This document shows positions 21,729 through 34,660 of a stretch of 64,000 nucleotides of DNA, piece by piece. Every line of letters begins with the position of its first letter. The stretch's first letter is position 1. Under the pieces are notes generated by a model. It was not told the DNA's origin. It made no database searches and saw only the letters and a program-made list of their open reading frames with translations. Origin of the DNA: Acanthosepion esculentum (lineage: Eukaryota; Mollusca; Cephalopoda; Sepiida; Sepiidae); NCBI GenBank assembly GCA_964036315.1, contig OZ038517.1, positions 51,136,455-51,200,454 on the forward strand, written 5' to 3'. The translations under genes were made by a program, and so were the position numbers.

Positions 21729-22653
21729 TTAAAATCCTTGCTTGAGATCTGTATCAATTTGGCTGCATGTATTTGGGGTGCAGTTCTAATCTGGGTTCAA
21801 TCTACTGTCTGGCTGACTCTTGCTCTAACAGAGTATTTGTAAATGTATGGTTTTAATCTGTGACTGATTATTGTTCGAATTGTGACCGAACCCTGGAATA
21901 ATGAATAGTTTATAAAACAAAAAAAAAAATGGCAGTCTTGGAAAAAGCAATAAAATTGAATTTCAATGCATTTTTCTGATAATTTTATTTTAAATAAATT
22001 TTGGCTTATTCTGGTCAGAGTAAATTGCAGTTAACGAGAGAAAAAATTGAGTAATAGCATATTCATTTTATTTAGATTTTATCTTTGTAATCATATAGTA
22101 TTACATTTTATCTTTGTAATCGTATAGTATTACATTTTATCTTTGTAATCATATAGTATTATGTCTATTGGTAGGAGAATCAAATTGGTTAATAATAATA
22201 ATTAGTTAATAAATAAAATAAATAATTTCAAAAGCTTTTCAAATATTTAAACTTATTGGGTATGTATTTTGTTAATTTTTTTTTTTAAGTTGGCATGTTT
22301 AGTTTTTTTATTTAGAATTTCATTTTTTTTTAGCAGCCATATTTTTTTTTTAATTAGAATTTCTTAAGTGTATACCTTTTATTTACTATTTTTCCTTATT
22401 TTTGGGGGCTGCCATGTTATTTTTTTTCTATTTTTTTTTTTTAGAATTTCTTGATATATCTTATATTTTTTTTTTAATAAATCTTAATTATTGAATTGAA
22501 GAAGACAAGATAAATTTATTTACACACAAAATATTAAATGTATTTTTTATAATTTTATTTTAAATACATTTTTTTTGCTTATTGTGGTTCAAGTAAATTG
22601 CAGTTAGATTTATATGACAAAAAAAAAATAGAGTACCGCAACCTCCTACATTT

Positions 22654-22690
<37 letters not shown>

Positions 22691-24370
22691 CACAAGTATA
22701 TACAGCATAAACATATTGTGTATATATTAGGGGGTTGGGCATTTTTTTTTCAATTTCTTGATGTATCTTATTTTCTTTAGACTTTCTTGAGGATATATTA
22801 TCTTTTAATTTACGTTGTTTTTCTTTTTTATTATTATTTATTATTTTATTTACTTTTTATTAATTTTTTATCTTATTAAAGTAAAATTGAATTCTAAGCA
22901 ATAATTAATTTAGTTTAATAAAATTCAAAATATATATAAATAGATTGCTCAAAAAAAAAAAAAAAAAGACAGACTGATCATATGAGCGAACCACTCTTCT
23001 GTAACAAATAAATGTGTGCAAGCAGTATCAGTGAAAAGCTGTTACCTCCATTGTCAACTTCAATCTTAATTATCGAATAGAAGACCAGATAAGATTATTT
23101 ACAGAAAATATTAAATATCCAACTAAAAAAGAAAAGTTTGTTACTTTAATATTATCATGTAATAATTAAAAAACAAAAAAAATTTACTTTGAAATTTTGA
23201 ATAAAAATTTTTTAGCGTTAAGCTTTTATAATGAAATTATAAAAATTAAAAATGCTCCCCCACCTTTATTTTTTCTTTTTTAATTAATTTTTGGTCACTG
23301 ATGGCAGCCATTTTGTCTAGGAATGCTGGGTAATATAACTAGTTTAAAATTATTTCCTTGAAGTCGATCAATCAGAATTGCAGTATAAATATACAGTTTA
23401 GTACCAATGGTTTTAATATAAATAAAAGTAATTCAATAATATTAAAGTAATTTATCTTTTATAGATTTTAAACAGGAATCAGTAAAAACTTTAGCAAAAT
23501 TGTTTTCAATAGGTTACAAAGAAAATCTTTTTATAATGTAGCTTCAGACTTTTATTGAAATTCTTGTTCAATTGCTATATTTTTGAGAGAAATATGTTGG
23601 TAAGTTTGAGTTTATGAAAGGGTAAAAAAATATTTTTCCGGTCTAATGCTTGTATATCAATCAGAATGGATAAAGAACTACTTCAGAATGACTATACAAT
23701 GGGGAAAAGCATAATGAATTGACCCATATAGTTCTTTGGAGTTGAGATAAAATTCTTTGATTCGAAAAAGGATTTTGTCACTTGTTATTTATTCATACCT
23801 GGTTAATATATCTGAACGATGTGCTATCTTGGTTTTTCATGTGGCTAGAAGCTACATTCCAAGCATTGAAAAACTGTAAAATGAACATCTTTTTTCCTCT
23901 TACCTTTTTCAATGTCACTGAGGGCATTTATGATGTACAAATTTAGGAGAGCGTTTTTCTTTACTTTTTTACTCCTCTCTTCAACTATGACCAGAAATTT
24001 AAGGAAATGCAGTGTTCGACCATTGTCATGATGCCATAAAATACATTTTTATGCATTGTTTCAGTATTAAAATTTCCATAAATAATTCTGGGCCCTATCT
24101 TTTTTTTTTTCTTTTTTGTTTTTGTGGGTATGGCCTCCAAGTATCTACGAAGTCAAAATGAATTCCAAGCAAATTTTAAAATTTCTATCTGAAGCTGTCG
24201 CTACTTATTATTTTTTTTTTTTTATAGGTTTTATCTAGGAAATAAAAATGAATGTCAAGCAAGAATCATTTCTTTTAATAAAATTCAATGTATAATATTA
24301 CAAAGTGTACATTAACAGACTGTCGAAAAAAACAAAAAACAAGAACCAGACTGGACGACATTTGTTGGTT
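21728..24370 (+). other. AT-rich stretch, no genes
   Basis: Holds three tandem copies of a 29-bp unit (ATTTTATCTTTGTAATCATA, then TAGTATTAC) at 22077-22161, an A tract of about 28 at 22660-22687, and many T tracts. I see no coding sequence or element ends. Confidence 0.6.
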
Positions 24371-25335
24371 TACCATAATTCTCCATGTATAATACGCCTT
24401 CATCCATAATATGCACCCCTAAAATTGTGCTGAAAGTGTGGAAAAATGCTTCTATTCATGCATAATACACACCCCTTGTTTGGTAATCAAACACCTTATA
24501 AATCGTATCTCTCCAATTTCATTACGGCCAGCATTTCCTACTCTTATTCAAGCTGTAATTGGAGATATTTATCAATTTCTGATTATCAAGATTCTAAAAG
24601 GAACCTTTTTTTGTTCGATAAAATGTACAATCTACCAGATGTGTATGTAGTTTGAGTTAGTTATACACAACTCGAGTTGTGCTTAAAAAGTAGACAGAAT
24701 AAAAGTTGGCCTGAGAAATATTTAGCAAAGAAATCAATTCAATGAAATCTATTGGTTTTGATCACGAGGCAGTTTCTTTGCAATTGCGGTTTTTCTCGGA
24801 ATGGACAGGTTTGTTCCTCTTCATGAACTTGTAACAAAAATTTTGAGAGGCCTTGAAAGTTTCCTCAGTTTTTTTACACAAAAAATGGTTTTAAACATAG
24901 AATAAAATTACTCTGATTTAGTTTTATGATAATTCTTATTTTATTTTACATTTGTAAGAATTATTAGGTACATATGATTGTATTTGACATCATTATGGGA
25001 TTGGAACCGCCGAATGTTAGTGTCAAATTGTCATATGTTTGTGGTGAGTAGTCATTTTGCAACTAAAATAGACCTATGAAACGGCAATTTTTTAAAAGAG
25101 TTTTTTTGTGGATGTGCATAATAAGTATCCCCTAATTTTGCTTATTATCTTTTACAAATAATTACGGTATTTACACTATTATATTGTTTACTGGAATGGT
25201 TGGCAAAACATCAGCTAATTGCCAATCGATTCGAACTTTATAAAATGGTAATAATGATTTTTGTAGATGTACGCACCCTTAATTTTGCTTATTTTTTTTA
25301 GAAAAAATGCGTCTTATACATAGGGAATTATGGTA
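24371..25335. mobile_element. Unclassified 961-bp DNA transposon with TA target site
   Basis: The left end (24373) reads CCATAATTCTCCATGTATAA, then TACGC; the right end (25333) is the inverse, with GCGTCTTATACATAGGGAATTATGG. The ends match over about 26 bp with four differences and are flanked by TA. Inside, near each end, further AATACGCACCCCTAATTTT-like text is repeated. No transposase is seen; it is non-autonomous. The TA target fits a Tc1/mariner/pogo-type superfamily, but I cannot assign it. Confidence 0.7.
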
Positions 25336-26110
25336 TATCAATTAACAAAAACTTTCTGCATAAAAAGACAGTTCCCAAGAAATTTGAATCTCATCACAGA
25401 TCCATTTAAAGTTAAATGCTATTGTAAAATTATCAGTTTATTGATTTCTTGGCTTCAAAATCAAACAAATTTTTTTTTGTTTGTTTTGGTCTCATTTTTG
25501 TTACACCATGTACTTTTCAGCACCCCCATGTCTATATTTATTTATTTCACTTGGAATTCATGCTTTACAGTAAGTAGATAAAAACCTGGTTTCTTTACGC
25601 TGAATCTGTTTGTCGACTGGCATATCCATGTTCATCTTCATTTATTCAGTTGGCGCATTTCGTGCCGCTGCTGTGGCCTCCCCCCCAACTCCCCTGTGCT
25701 CCATGGTGACATTCAAAGCAAAATAGTGCAATGGCTTGGCAGTTCCTTTTGCACAGGAGATGTTGTGGTCGCACCATCACTCCTCTCTGAAATTCCTCCG
25801 CCCACTGGTAAAGCTGTTGACCCCTGAGGCGCAGCTCCTACCTAGTGACTGGCTGATGACTGCTTGGCACAGGTGGGTTGGAGAGAAGTGTCCCCCTTCA
25901 CTGGTCAGGTTGGAAAACCTCTCCAAATATACTCACACTGTTTAGCCAGCAGGTTGATGCCGTTGGCTATTGCAGTGCCCATGAGACTTCTTGGAACCAT
26001 GGGTGAGAGTTGAATGGTCAGTAGAGTTTTGTATCCCAATTTACCTGAGTAAAGCAGGGTCAACCACTTTGCTACAAAGGTTCTGCCACTGATGATGCAC
26101 CCCATGTCCA
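25336..26110 (+). other. GC-richer block of unknown nature at 25626-26110
   Basis: After 290 bp of AT-rich sequence the composition rises sharply for about 480 bp. Both strands have open stretches (25736-25945 plus; 25905-26120 minus). The minus strand includes LFCFECHHGAQGSW-like text in another frame. No family is recognised. It looks like a coding remnant of a transposable element or an exon, but I cannot name it. Confidence 0.35.
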
Positions 26111-26815
<705 letters not shown>

Positions 26816-26899
26816 AAAGAACAGTTAGATATAAAAATCCGGTATTCTTATAGATATTTTTACTTTTACACAATAGTGCTCAATGTAAATTTACAGAGC

Positions 26900-27168
26900 A
26901 TTAATATTATAAATTAACTGATTTAAAATATGGGTTTTATTTTAAATCAATTAATTTATAATATATATAATGTGTGTGTATATGTATAGAATAATGATAT
27001 ATAAATTTTTATATATCAAGTACAATATCAAGGGAAAGAATTTCGACGAAATAGAAAAAGGTTTTGTGTGAAGTATTTTGTCCTTTAGGACTTTGTCAGA
27101 CTAAGTTTATATATATGTTCTGAATTTCTAAAGAATGAAACTTGTCGCATGATACTATTTTCACTTTG

Positions 27169-27211
<43 letters not shown>

Positions 27212-27700
27212 GACAATGTAATTATATCTTTATTATAATAAATTCCAATAAAAACATTCTACATCGCTATGCAAAAACTTTCATTCATTGCTTAATCCAG
27301 ACATACCCTTAAGTATATTTTTTATTCTGATCTTATACAACCCTTTAACTTACAAGAAGATGTAAATATTTGTTTTTAAATTTCCCTAATAAATCATTTT
27401 TATCACTAGTTATCTACCATGGCCTGAAGAAGTACCATCTTAGTACCGAAACATGAAAGTTTTTGTGTAGTGATGTAAAATGTTTTTATTGTAATTATAA
27501 TAAAAATATTATAATAATATTTTGCTCTACTTTGTATTGAGCACATTTTTAAAAAAAAAGTAGATGCTACAAACTGTGGATTTTTACTCCATCTGTTCTT
27601 TTTCTCATTTGTATATATGAGTCTGTATGTATGTATGTATGTAATGTAATGTAATGTAATGTATGTATGTATGTATGTATGTATGTATGTATAACACACA
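26900..27700 (+). repeat. (TA)n-associated dispersed repeat with CTGAAGA...CGAAAC motif
   Basis: 27173-27206 is (TA)n. 27230-27545 resembles the repeat family seen at 31975, 46870 and 63868: AATAAATTCCAATAA at 27240, and TGTATTGAGCAC, the inverse of GTGCTCAATACAGAG. It contains CTGAAGAAGTACC...GTACCGAAAC at 27424-27452. 27617-27692 is (TGTA)n with TGTAA interruptions. Confidence 0.65.
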
Positions 27701-29340
27701 TATTAATATTTGTATGCTGGTTTTGGGTATAATTTTGTCTTTCTTTTTTTCTCTTTCACTCACTTTTTTTTTTATTTTCTCTTCTCCAAGATTTCTTGTG
27801 AGATTTCATTTGTAAAATTCTTAGAAACATTTTTCTTTTTTTTTTTTTCATCTTTACATCTTATCCAGTTAGGTTTATTTTTATTTTTTTCTCTCTCTCT
27901 CTTTGTAGTGTCAAAAACTTGGGATAACTTTGAGAAGGATTTAAAAAAAAATTTTTTTTTTTTATTTTCCTAAAGGCAAAAAAACCCCCCAAAAAACTGC
28001 ATGTTTTGAAAACCTATTTATTTATTAATTTTTTTTTTAACATCTTTTATTTTTGGAAATGAATCTCTCTCTCTCTCTTTCTTTCTCTCTCTGATTTAAA
28101 AAAAATACATTGAAAAAATTATCTCTGCCCCACCCCGCCATTTGAAAACCAACCATCAAAAAACATAGCAAAACAAAAAATATATCTTTGTATAAAATAG
28201 CTTTAAGCATTTAAGTACACTATTACCCTATTTTTTTTTTTTTTTATACCTATGTACCGATGAGTTTAATTCCTTAATAAGATTTGCAACATTAATTAAT
28301 GACTCAATAATACAAAAAAGACTGTGAACTATTTGTTTGTCTGTTAACAATATATGGCTGAACAGTTTTCCGTACTCAAATTGCATATTTAGTAATCCAA
28401 GAAGAATGTTTTGACGAACAAAATTTCTTTTCTTTCTCATGAGGAAATAGGTGTTCTCACCGAGGAGAAGACTCTAACAATAAGTTTTAATTGACAAGAA
28501 GGGCCTGTGTTGCTGCAAGACACAAATAATTGCACAGAATTTAAATTTCCAAACTTATTAAGAGAATTTGTGTTGCTAAAGTAATTTTTCATATTTAATT
28601 AAAACTTTATCAGGTGTTATCTATTGCCACTTTTAAAATTAATTTTACAACTTTTTCCCTAAAACAGATGTGTAAAAATATACTTTCACAAAAACTTCTT
28701 TTTTTTTTCCCCCCCTCATGACCCGTAGTATCATAGGGGCGCCATGTGTACTGCAGCTACAGTAGAAGTGGTGTTAACAGTCTGAAAAAAAAAAAAATGA
28801 AATTAAAAACAATTAAAAAATATTTTGAATACCACATCTAACTTTATAAAACTTCACCAATATGTAAATTAACTCTTTGAGCCCTGCATTCCTGAACAAT
28901 TTTAACCATTCTGCCTGAGCTCCCGAGTCAAAATTTGCAAATAATTGGTATGTAATGTTTCACGGTAGATATAAAAATAGTTACAAGTGTTTACCCACCG
29001 TTCAACCGGGGCTGGGCATTACGTCATTTTTCTCTACCATTGGTAAAGCAGTGGCCAAAGGGCTAAAAGGTGGTGACAGATAACTCACAAGAAAGGCACT
29101 TTACAAAAAATGGTGACAAATAACCCCTAAGTACCCTTTATCAATTATGTTTATAATTTTTTTCAAATAATTTGTCAAATTAATATTTTGAAGTTTAATG
29201 GTTTTTACTTTTTTGTTTTATGTAGAAATGTTTGGAAGAAAGGTTTTAAAATTTAATTATTTTTTTTCCATTTTTGAAATATTTTATACTAAGATTTCTT
29301 TTTTATTGTCTAACAAATTGGTTAATTTTTGTATATTATG
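27701..29340 (+). other. AT-rich stretch, no genes
   Basis: T- and A-tracts, (CT)n at 27891-27902 and 28063-28092. 28870-29110 is slightly richer in GC and includes two similar GGTGACAGATAAC/GGTGACAAATAAC phrases 42 bp apart. No coding sequence is recognised. Confidence 0.5.
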
Positions 29341-29371
29341 ATTTCCATTGCTTTTTTTCTTTCTTTATATC

Positions 29372-29960
29372 TTTTTCTCTTTATCTCTTTCTTTCGTTCT
29401 CTTTGTCTCTCTCTCTCTTTCTTTCGTTCTCTTTGTCTCTCTCTCTCTTTCTTTCGTTCTCTTTGTCTCTCTCTCTCATTCTTTCGTTCTCTTTGTCTCT
29501 CTCTCTCTTTCTTTCCTTCTCTTTGTCTCTCTCTCTCTTTCTTTCCTTCTCTTTGTCTCTCTCTCTCTTTCTTTCCTTCTCTTTGTCTCTCTCTCTCTTT
29601 CTTTCCTTCTCTTTGTCTCACTCTCTTTCTTTCCTTCTCTTTGTCTCACTCTCTTTCTTTCCTTCTCTTTGTCTCACTCTCTTTCTTTCCTTCTCTTTGT
29701 CTCACTCTCTTTCTTTCCTTCTCTTTGTCTCTCTCTCTCTTTCTTTCCTTCTCTTTGTCTCACTCTCTTTCTTTCCTTCTCTTTGTCTCACTCTCTTTCT
29801 TTCCTTCTCTTTGTCTCACTCTCTTTCTTTCCTTCTCTTTGTCTCAATCTTTCTTTCCTTCTCTTTGTCTCACTCTCTCTCTCTCATTCTCTTTGTCTCA
29901 CTCTCTCTCTCTCATTCTCTTTGTCTCTCTCTCTCTCATTCTCTTTCGCTCACTTTCTTT
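29372..29960 (+). repeat. CT-rich minisatellite, 30-bp then 28-bp units
   Basis: Left part: about eight 30-bp units with TTCTTTCGTTCTCTTTGTCT, changing CGTT to CCTT after the fourth. From about 29611 the unit is 28 bp with CTCACTCTC instead of CTCTCTCTCTC, about nine copies, ending in shorter mixed units. Since 30 is divisible by three, all frames stay open and give long Ser/Leu/Phe-rich or Arg/Glu-rich strings. These are not genes. Confidence 0.95.
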
Positions 29961-31970
29961 CTTGTTTTACGCTCATATCACATTGAAACATCATTTCTTG
30001 TACGATGACTAATGTGTGCGTCTCTCTTATTTTCTCTGTGTGTCTCTCTCTCTTATCTTCTCTCTTATCTTCTCTTTGTCTCTCTTTTTATCTTCCTCTT
30101 TTCATCTGTCTCTCTTCATTTGTCTTTTTTCATATTTTATATCTCTTTCTATTTCTTAATCCTTTTCTTCTTCTTCTTCTTTTTATATCCTTTCTCTCCT
30201 GTCATATTTAAAAAAACAATTTTAATGATCACTTTTTCTTGTCAGATTTTTTCTTTCACCTTGAAATAATAAAGAACTGAAGAATGAATCAATGACATCA
30301 AATATACAAAGAAACGGTTTGGTTCTTCTAACTTGAAGAAATTGTTGAAAAAATTGCAGCCAACCGAAATAATTGTTTGCTGATTTAAAAATTATTTTTT
30401 TCTTTTGTTTTTAAAGCCATAAATTGATCAGATTTTCTGTAATATAACAAAAGAATTTTTAGAATTTAAATTTTCTTTTTTCATTGAATTTCATAGTAAT
30501 TTAAAATCGTTAATATTTTTTTAATGTTTAATTTAAAATTTTTCTTTAAAAAAAGAAAAAAGAAAGCGTTTTTATAAGGTGTGAGTGTTCAGTTCTTTGA
30601 TTAGATTGATTTTTTTTTTTTTAAAAAGATAAAATAAAAAAACTTTTTTTTTTTTGTATATTAGCCCAAAGGAGGTAACTTAAAATGAAACTCGAAGAAT
30701 TGTTTAATTTTATTCTTTTCATATTTGAAAATAAATGAATTAGCTTGTTTTTAAATATTTTCTCTTACTTACGGGTTAATGAAGTAGGCTGAAGATTAGT
30801 TCGGTCGAAATGCTGTAGCAATAACATAATGAATAAAAAAGAATTCAGTTTTCTCAAGAAAATTTATTTTCTAAAAACGAAGAACAATGAAAAAATACAT
30901 TGTAAAATTTGATACGATTTTTGTCAAAAAAAATCTTGGATATATTCTTTTTATTTCAAAGCTAGCAATTCTGAAGGGTTACCTCCCTTGAACTTTGTTA
31001 CCTGTCAGATTATTAAAAACTTTTTTAATATTAATTTAGGAAAAAATAATCACAGCCGAATTGTTATACTTTTATTATCGACAATGTGTCAAAGAAATAT
31101 TGTAAAAACGAATTCTCTGCGACTCTGCTTTGAGGATGTTCCCAAGGGAAAGTTTTGTATGTTTTTCTCTAGTTTAAAAATATGAAAATGTATTTCGATT
31201 GGAAAATGCTTTTTCGTTTTCGCAATGAAACTGTTGGTTCTCAAAAAAGAAAAGAAAAAGTCTAAACACCCCAAACTTGTTTTATTTTAAATTCTAATTA
31301 AAATTTGCAGCTATTAATTAAATCTATAGATAAAGAATCAAATCCTTTAAATTTAAATAATTCAGTATATTTTTGCCTGAATTTTTAAAATGAGGAATTA
31401 TCATTATTAATACAATGATTTGTTTGTACTGATATCCTCATCTTTGTTGTTATATTCACCCCCGCAGCCAAACATTCTTCAAATGTCTTTCAGCGTTGGT
31501 AACCTGGGAATTTAGAACCGAATCTGTCATAGTAACAAAAAAATTCTGCTTTAGAGATGAAAAACGTTTATTTTATTGTGATGGGTGGTTACAAGCGAGA
31601 GGGGAGATGGGATGTGTGTTTGTTTTATTACCACAGAATCGTTCATTCAATCTCTAGGTCGGGTAGTGATAGAAAAAAGAAAAGCAATTTCTTTTTTTTT
31701 GGCTCATTGCTAGTGAAGTGACATCAATCACAAAGGTGAATAAACTCGACAGAAATTAACTGATACGAGTTATCTCCCCTGGCATGGGCAAAGGAACGAG
31801 AACCCTTGACGATTGAATTTTAAAAAAAAGTTCGATTCGAAATAAAAACAATATTTTAAGTTTATTTTTACGTGAGTATTTATCTTAAAAAATTATTTTC
31901 CTTTTCTTTTTCCTCTCAGAGTATGATGAATGAAAATTTTGTAGACACGCGATATAGATATATATATATA
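29961..31970 (+). other. CT-rich then AT-rich stretch, no genes
   Basis: 30020-30200 continues pyrimidine-rich. 30789-30810 has CTGAAGATTAGTTCGGTCGA followed by AA, a hammerhead-core-like motif. GTTACCTCCCTTGA at 30979 and GTTATCTCCCCTGG at 31769 are copies of a dispersed motif. Nothing else. Confidence 0.5.
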
Positions 31971-32164
31971 TATATCCAAGTATAGGTTTGGTGTATGTAT
32001 ACGGAATAAATTCCAATAACCAAAAATGGTATTCTTAAAAGAGTGCTCAATACAGAGTAGAGGAAACTTAATTTATTCGAAAATTATAACATAAATATGT
32101 TATAAAATAACCATTTTGTTTCAACACTTTTGGTGTCTTATCAAGTAATGGTGTTGAATGTAGA

Positions 32165-32208
<44 letters not shown>

Positions 32209-32210
32209 AA
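31971..32210 (-). repeat. Dispersed repeat family P (left and right modules)
   Basis: ATACGGAATAAATTCCAATA, AAAAGAGTGCTCAATACAGA and ATAACATAAATATGTTATAA occur in the order also found at 63880-64000. Then comes the inverse of CTTGATAAGACACC...GTGTTGAAAC (32118-32145), which is found upright at 47024-47051. It is bounded by (TA)n at 32168-32206. Possibly a remnant of a Penelope-like retroelement. Confidence 0.6.
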
Positions 32211-32286
32211 ATATAGTCTTAAGGTGTGCTATATTTATGGGATAAAGTGCTCAATATCAGGTATAGAGCGTGTGTAAATATAAAAG

Positions 32287-32400
32287 TGAACATAGAAGTC
32301 AACACTTAGAGGCGATAGTCTGTTTCATGCTAGACGTAATCGTTGCCTGACGATTGCGTGTAGCATGAAACTGCGCCTCTAAGTGTTGACTTCTGTGTTC
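32287..32400. repeat. Long imperfect hairpin, arms about 55 bp
   Basis: GTGAACATAGAAGTCAACAC at 32287 pairs with GTGTTGACTTCTGTGTTCAC ending near 32402. Pairing continues through CTTAGAGGCG and GTTTCATGCTA with a small bulge, and the apex is near TCGTTGCC. It sits between family P text (ATTTATGGGATAAAGTG) and (TA)n at 32413-32474. Confidence 0.85.
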
Positions 32401-32410
32401 ACATAAATAA

Positions 32411-32411
32411 A

Positions 32412-32478
<67 letters not shown>

Positions 32479-32868
32479 TTTTTGGCCCTGGGCTTCACGC
32501 TTTTACGATCATTAGACAAACTGTTTTTTTTTTTGTTTGTTTTTTAATGGATCTCTTTATGTTTGGTGGTGATTAGGGGGGGGGGGCGGAATTTTCTATT
32601 TTGTTTGTTTGGGATGACACTCTCACACACATGGACACACCTACACACAGTTGCAAGCACTTCAGCTCACACACACACACACAAACACACCTATATAAAC
32701 AATCCGAGACTAGGCACAGACATAAATAGATCATTTTTTTTTCAAAAGAATAAACAAGTTTGCGTGATGATCGCAAAAGCGGGAAACTCAGGGTCACAAA
32801 CTCATACCCATATAACTGCATATATTTAGCTCAATCACTGATATTGTGCACTTTCCACTAATTACTGT

Positions 32869-32902
<34 letters not shown>

Positions 32903-32916
32903 CCATACATAAAATA

Positions 32917-32972
<56 letters not shown>
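32411..32972 (+). repeat. (TA)n, (CA)n microsatellites and CA-rich stretch
   Basis: (TA)n 32413-32474, CACACA-rich 32625-32690, (CA)n 32871-32901 and (TA)n 32924-32970. Open frames between them are low complexity. Confidence 0.9.
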
Positions 32973-32976
<4 letters not shown>

Positions 32977-34406
32977 ATTTCATTTAAATTATTTTAGGTT
33001 AAAATTGAATTACTTTCAAACTTAATTCTCGTGGCTGTTTCTTTTTGTTTAAATACGTGTATAGCGGGGGATTTATTTGTAAACAGAAAAATATTACATT
33101 CATGCAACGATTATTGATACAAAAACCCATTTTTCTTTCAGGCCATTTTTATAGGTAAGTTCACGAATTTGTTGAAAAATGCCCCAAACTTCACGAAAAC
33201 TAAATTTTATCGTCAAAATCTTCACGCTATTATTAAAAGGAAAAACAAAAGTTTTTTTTTTTATTATTATTATTTTAGCAATTTTTTTTTTTTTTTCATC
33301 CTTTTTAGATTATTGGAAATTTTGATTAAAATTCTTGTTTTTCTTGGACTATAAAATAACGCAGCAAATTTTAACGTCTTTTTGCAGTGGAAAATTTAGA
33401 AATTGTTGCATAAATCAACTAATTGTCGGATTTTGATGAAACTTTCAGAACTTATTCGCAAATGAATTAAATTATTTTAGAAATGTTTCTTTTAGAAAGT
33501 TTTGGTAAAAATATTTTTTTACAACCGTTACCCCCTGCCTTACTTAAATTTATGGGAACTCGAGGAATTCAAAGTTGTAACCTTTTATTAATTATATTTA
33601 GTAAAAGGTCTTTGAAGAATTTAAATCATCATATTTTTAATAGCATTCTTAAAGAGTTATTAGCCTTTTTACCTTTTTACAAATTTTAAAGTTGGAATGA
33701 CTTCAAACACTTATAGAAGATTGATCAGAATTTAATTTTATATCTATTTTCAGTTTGTTTTTTTTCTATTTCTCCACGCCACATACTATTCACCCGGCAG
33801 CTTTTTTTTGAATGAGAAAATCATATTTTTTAAAGCAAAAATATGAGTTTTTGCAGAGTTATCTCCCATGGCAGTTTTTTTTTTTAATGGCTGTACTGTA
33901 GTAAAAATAAGATTCCCTCCATATTTTTTTCTCTCCGACTGAATATTTATTTTTATTGTTTTGTGCCCATCATTTGCTGTTTTTGTTTTGCTTCTTTTTT
34001 TTTAACCAAATTTTCTGTTATTGCATCAACAGAGAAATACATGTTCTGCTTCCGTTTGTGGCATAACCTTTAAAAAACAAAACAAAAAAACATTACATTT
34101 TCAACATTCAAAACACAGTTGACATGCTCACAACTTAATTCTAATTAAAGTTAAAGCTTAATTAAAAACTTGTTTAAAATTATAATTTTTTAAAGAAGAA
34201 AAAGCGCGTGCACACACACATACATACACACACATACATATATATAACATTTACAGTTGAACAATTCTTTTACACATTTTATTTCCAGAAAAGAAATCAC
34301 TCATACGAACACAAGAAAAATTAAATAAAAAGCTCAATTGTAGTATCTAGTCAGTCATCTTTAATGAAACTTGTATAAAAGAAGAACTGCTATCCAAATA
34401 CACACA

Positions 34407-34409
<3 letters not shown>
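32973..34409 (+). other. AT-rich stretch, no genes
   Basis: GTTATCTCCCATGG at 33858 is another dispersed motif copy. (CA)n-like 34211-34245. Nothing else recognised. Confidence 0.5.
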
Positions 34410-34474
<65 letters not shown>

Positions 34475-34660
34475 CCAATAGGATAGAATCCAGGTAGAAC
34501 TCAATGTCCAGGACAGAGTAAGAATATAATATAAAAGGCTCAAACACTAATATTCCATGGTTATAATTTATTACATTGTAATCGTAATCACAATCCAATT
34601 CATCAGACCTACAATTTCAAAAAGCTTTTGGAATTTATAGGTCTGATTATATATATATAT
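34410..34660 (+). repeat. (TA)n and a 21-bp-arm hairpin
   Basis: (TA)n 34410-34473. Hairpin 34602-34647: ATCAGACCTACAATTTCAAAA pairs with TTTTGGAATTTATAGGTCTGAT, about three mismatches, and another (TA)n follows at once. Confidence 0.8.

Noticed and set aside
29274..30012. Long plus-strand frames of 212-244 codons rich in Ser/Leu/Phe and a 99-codon Arg/Glu-rich minus frame
   Set aside because: All arise from the CT-rich minisatellite; three frames are open at once and there is no splice or start context.
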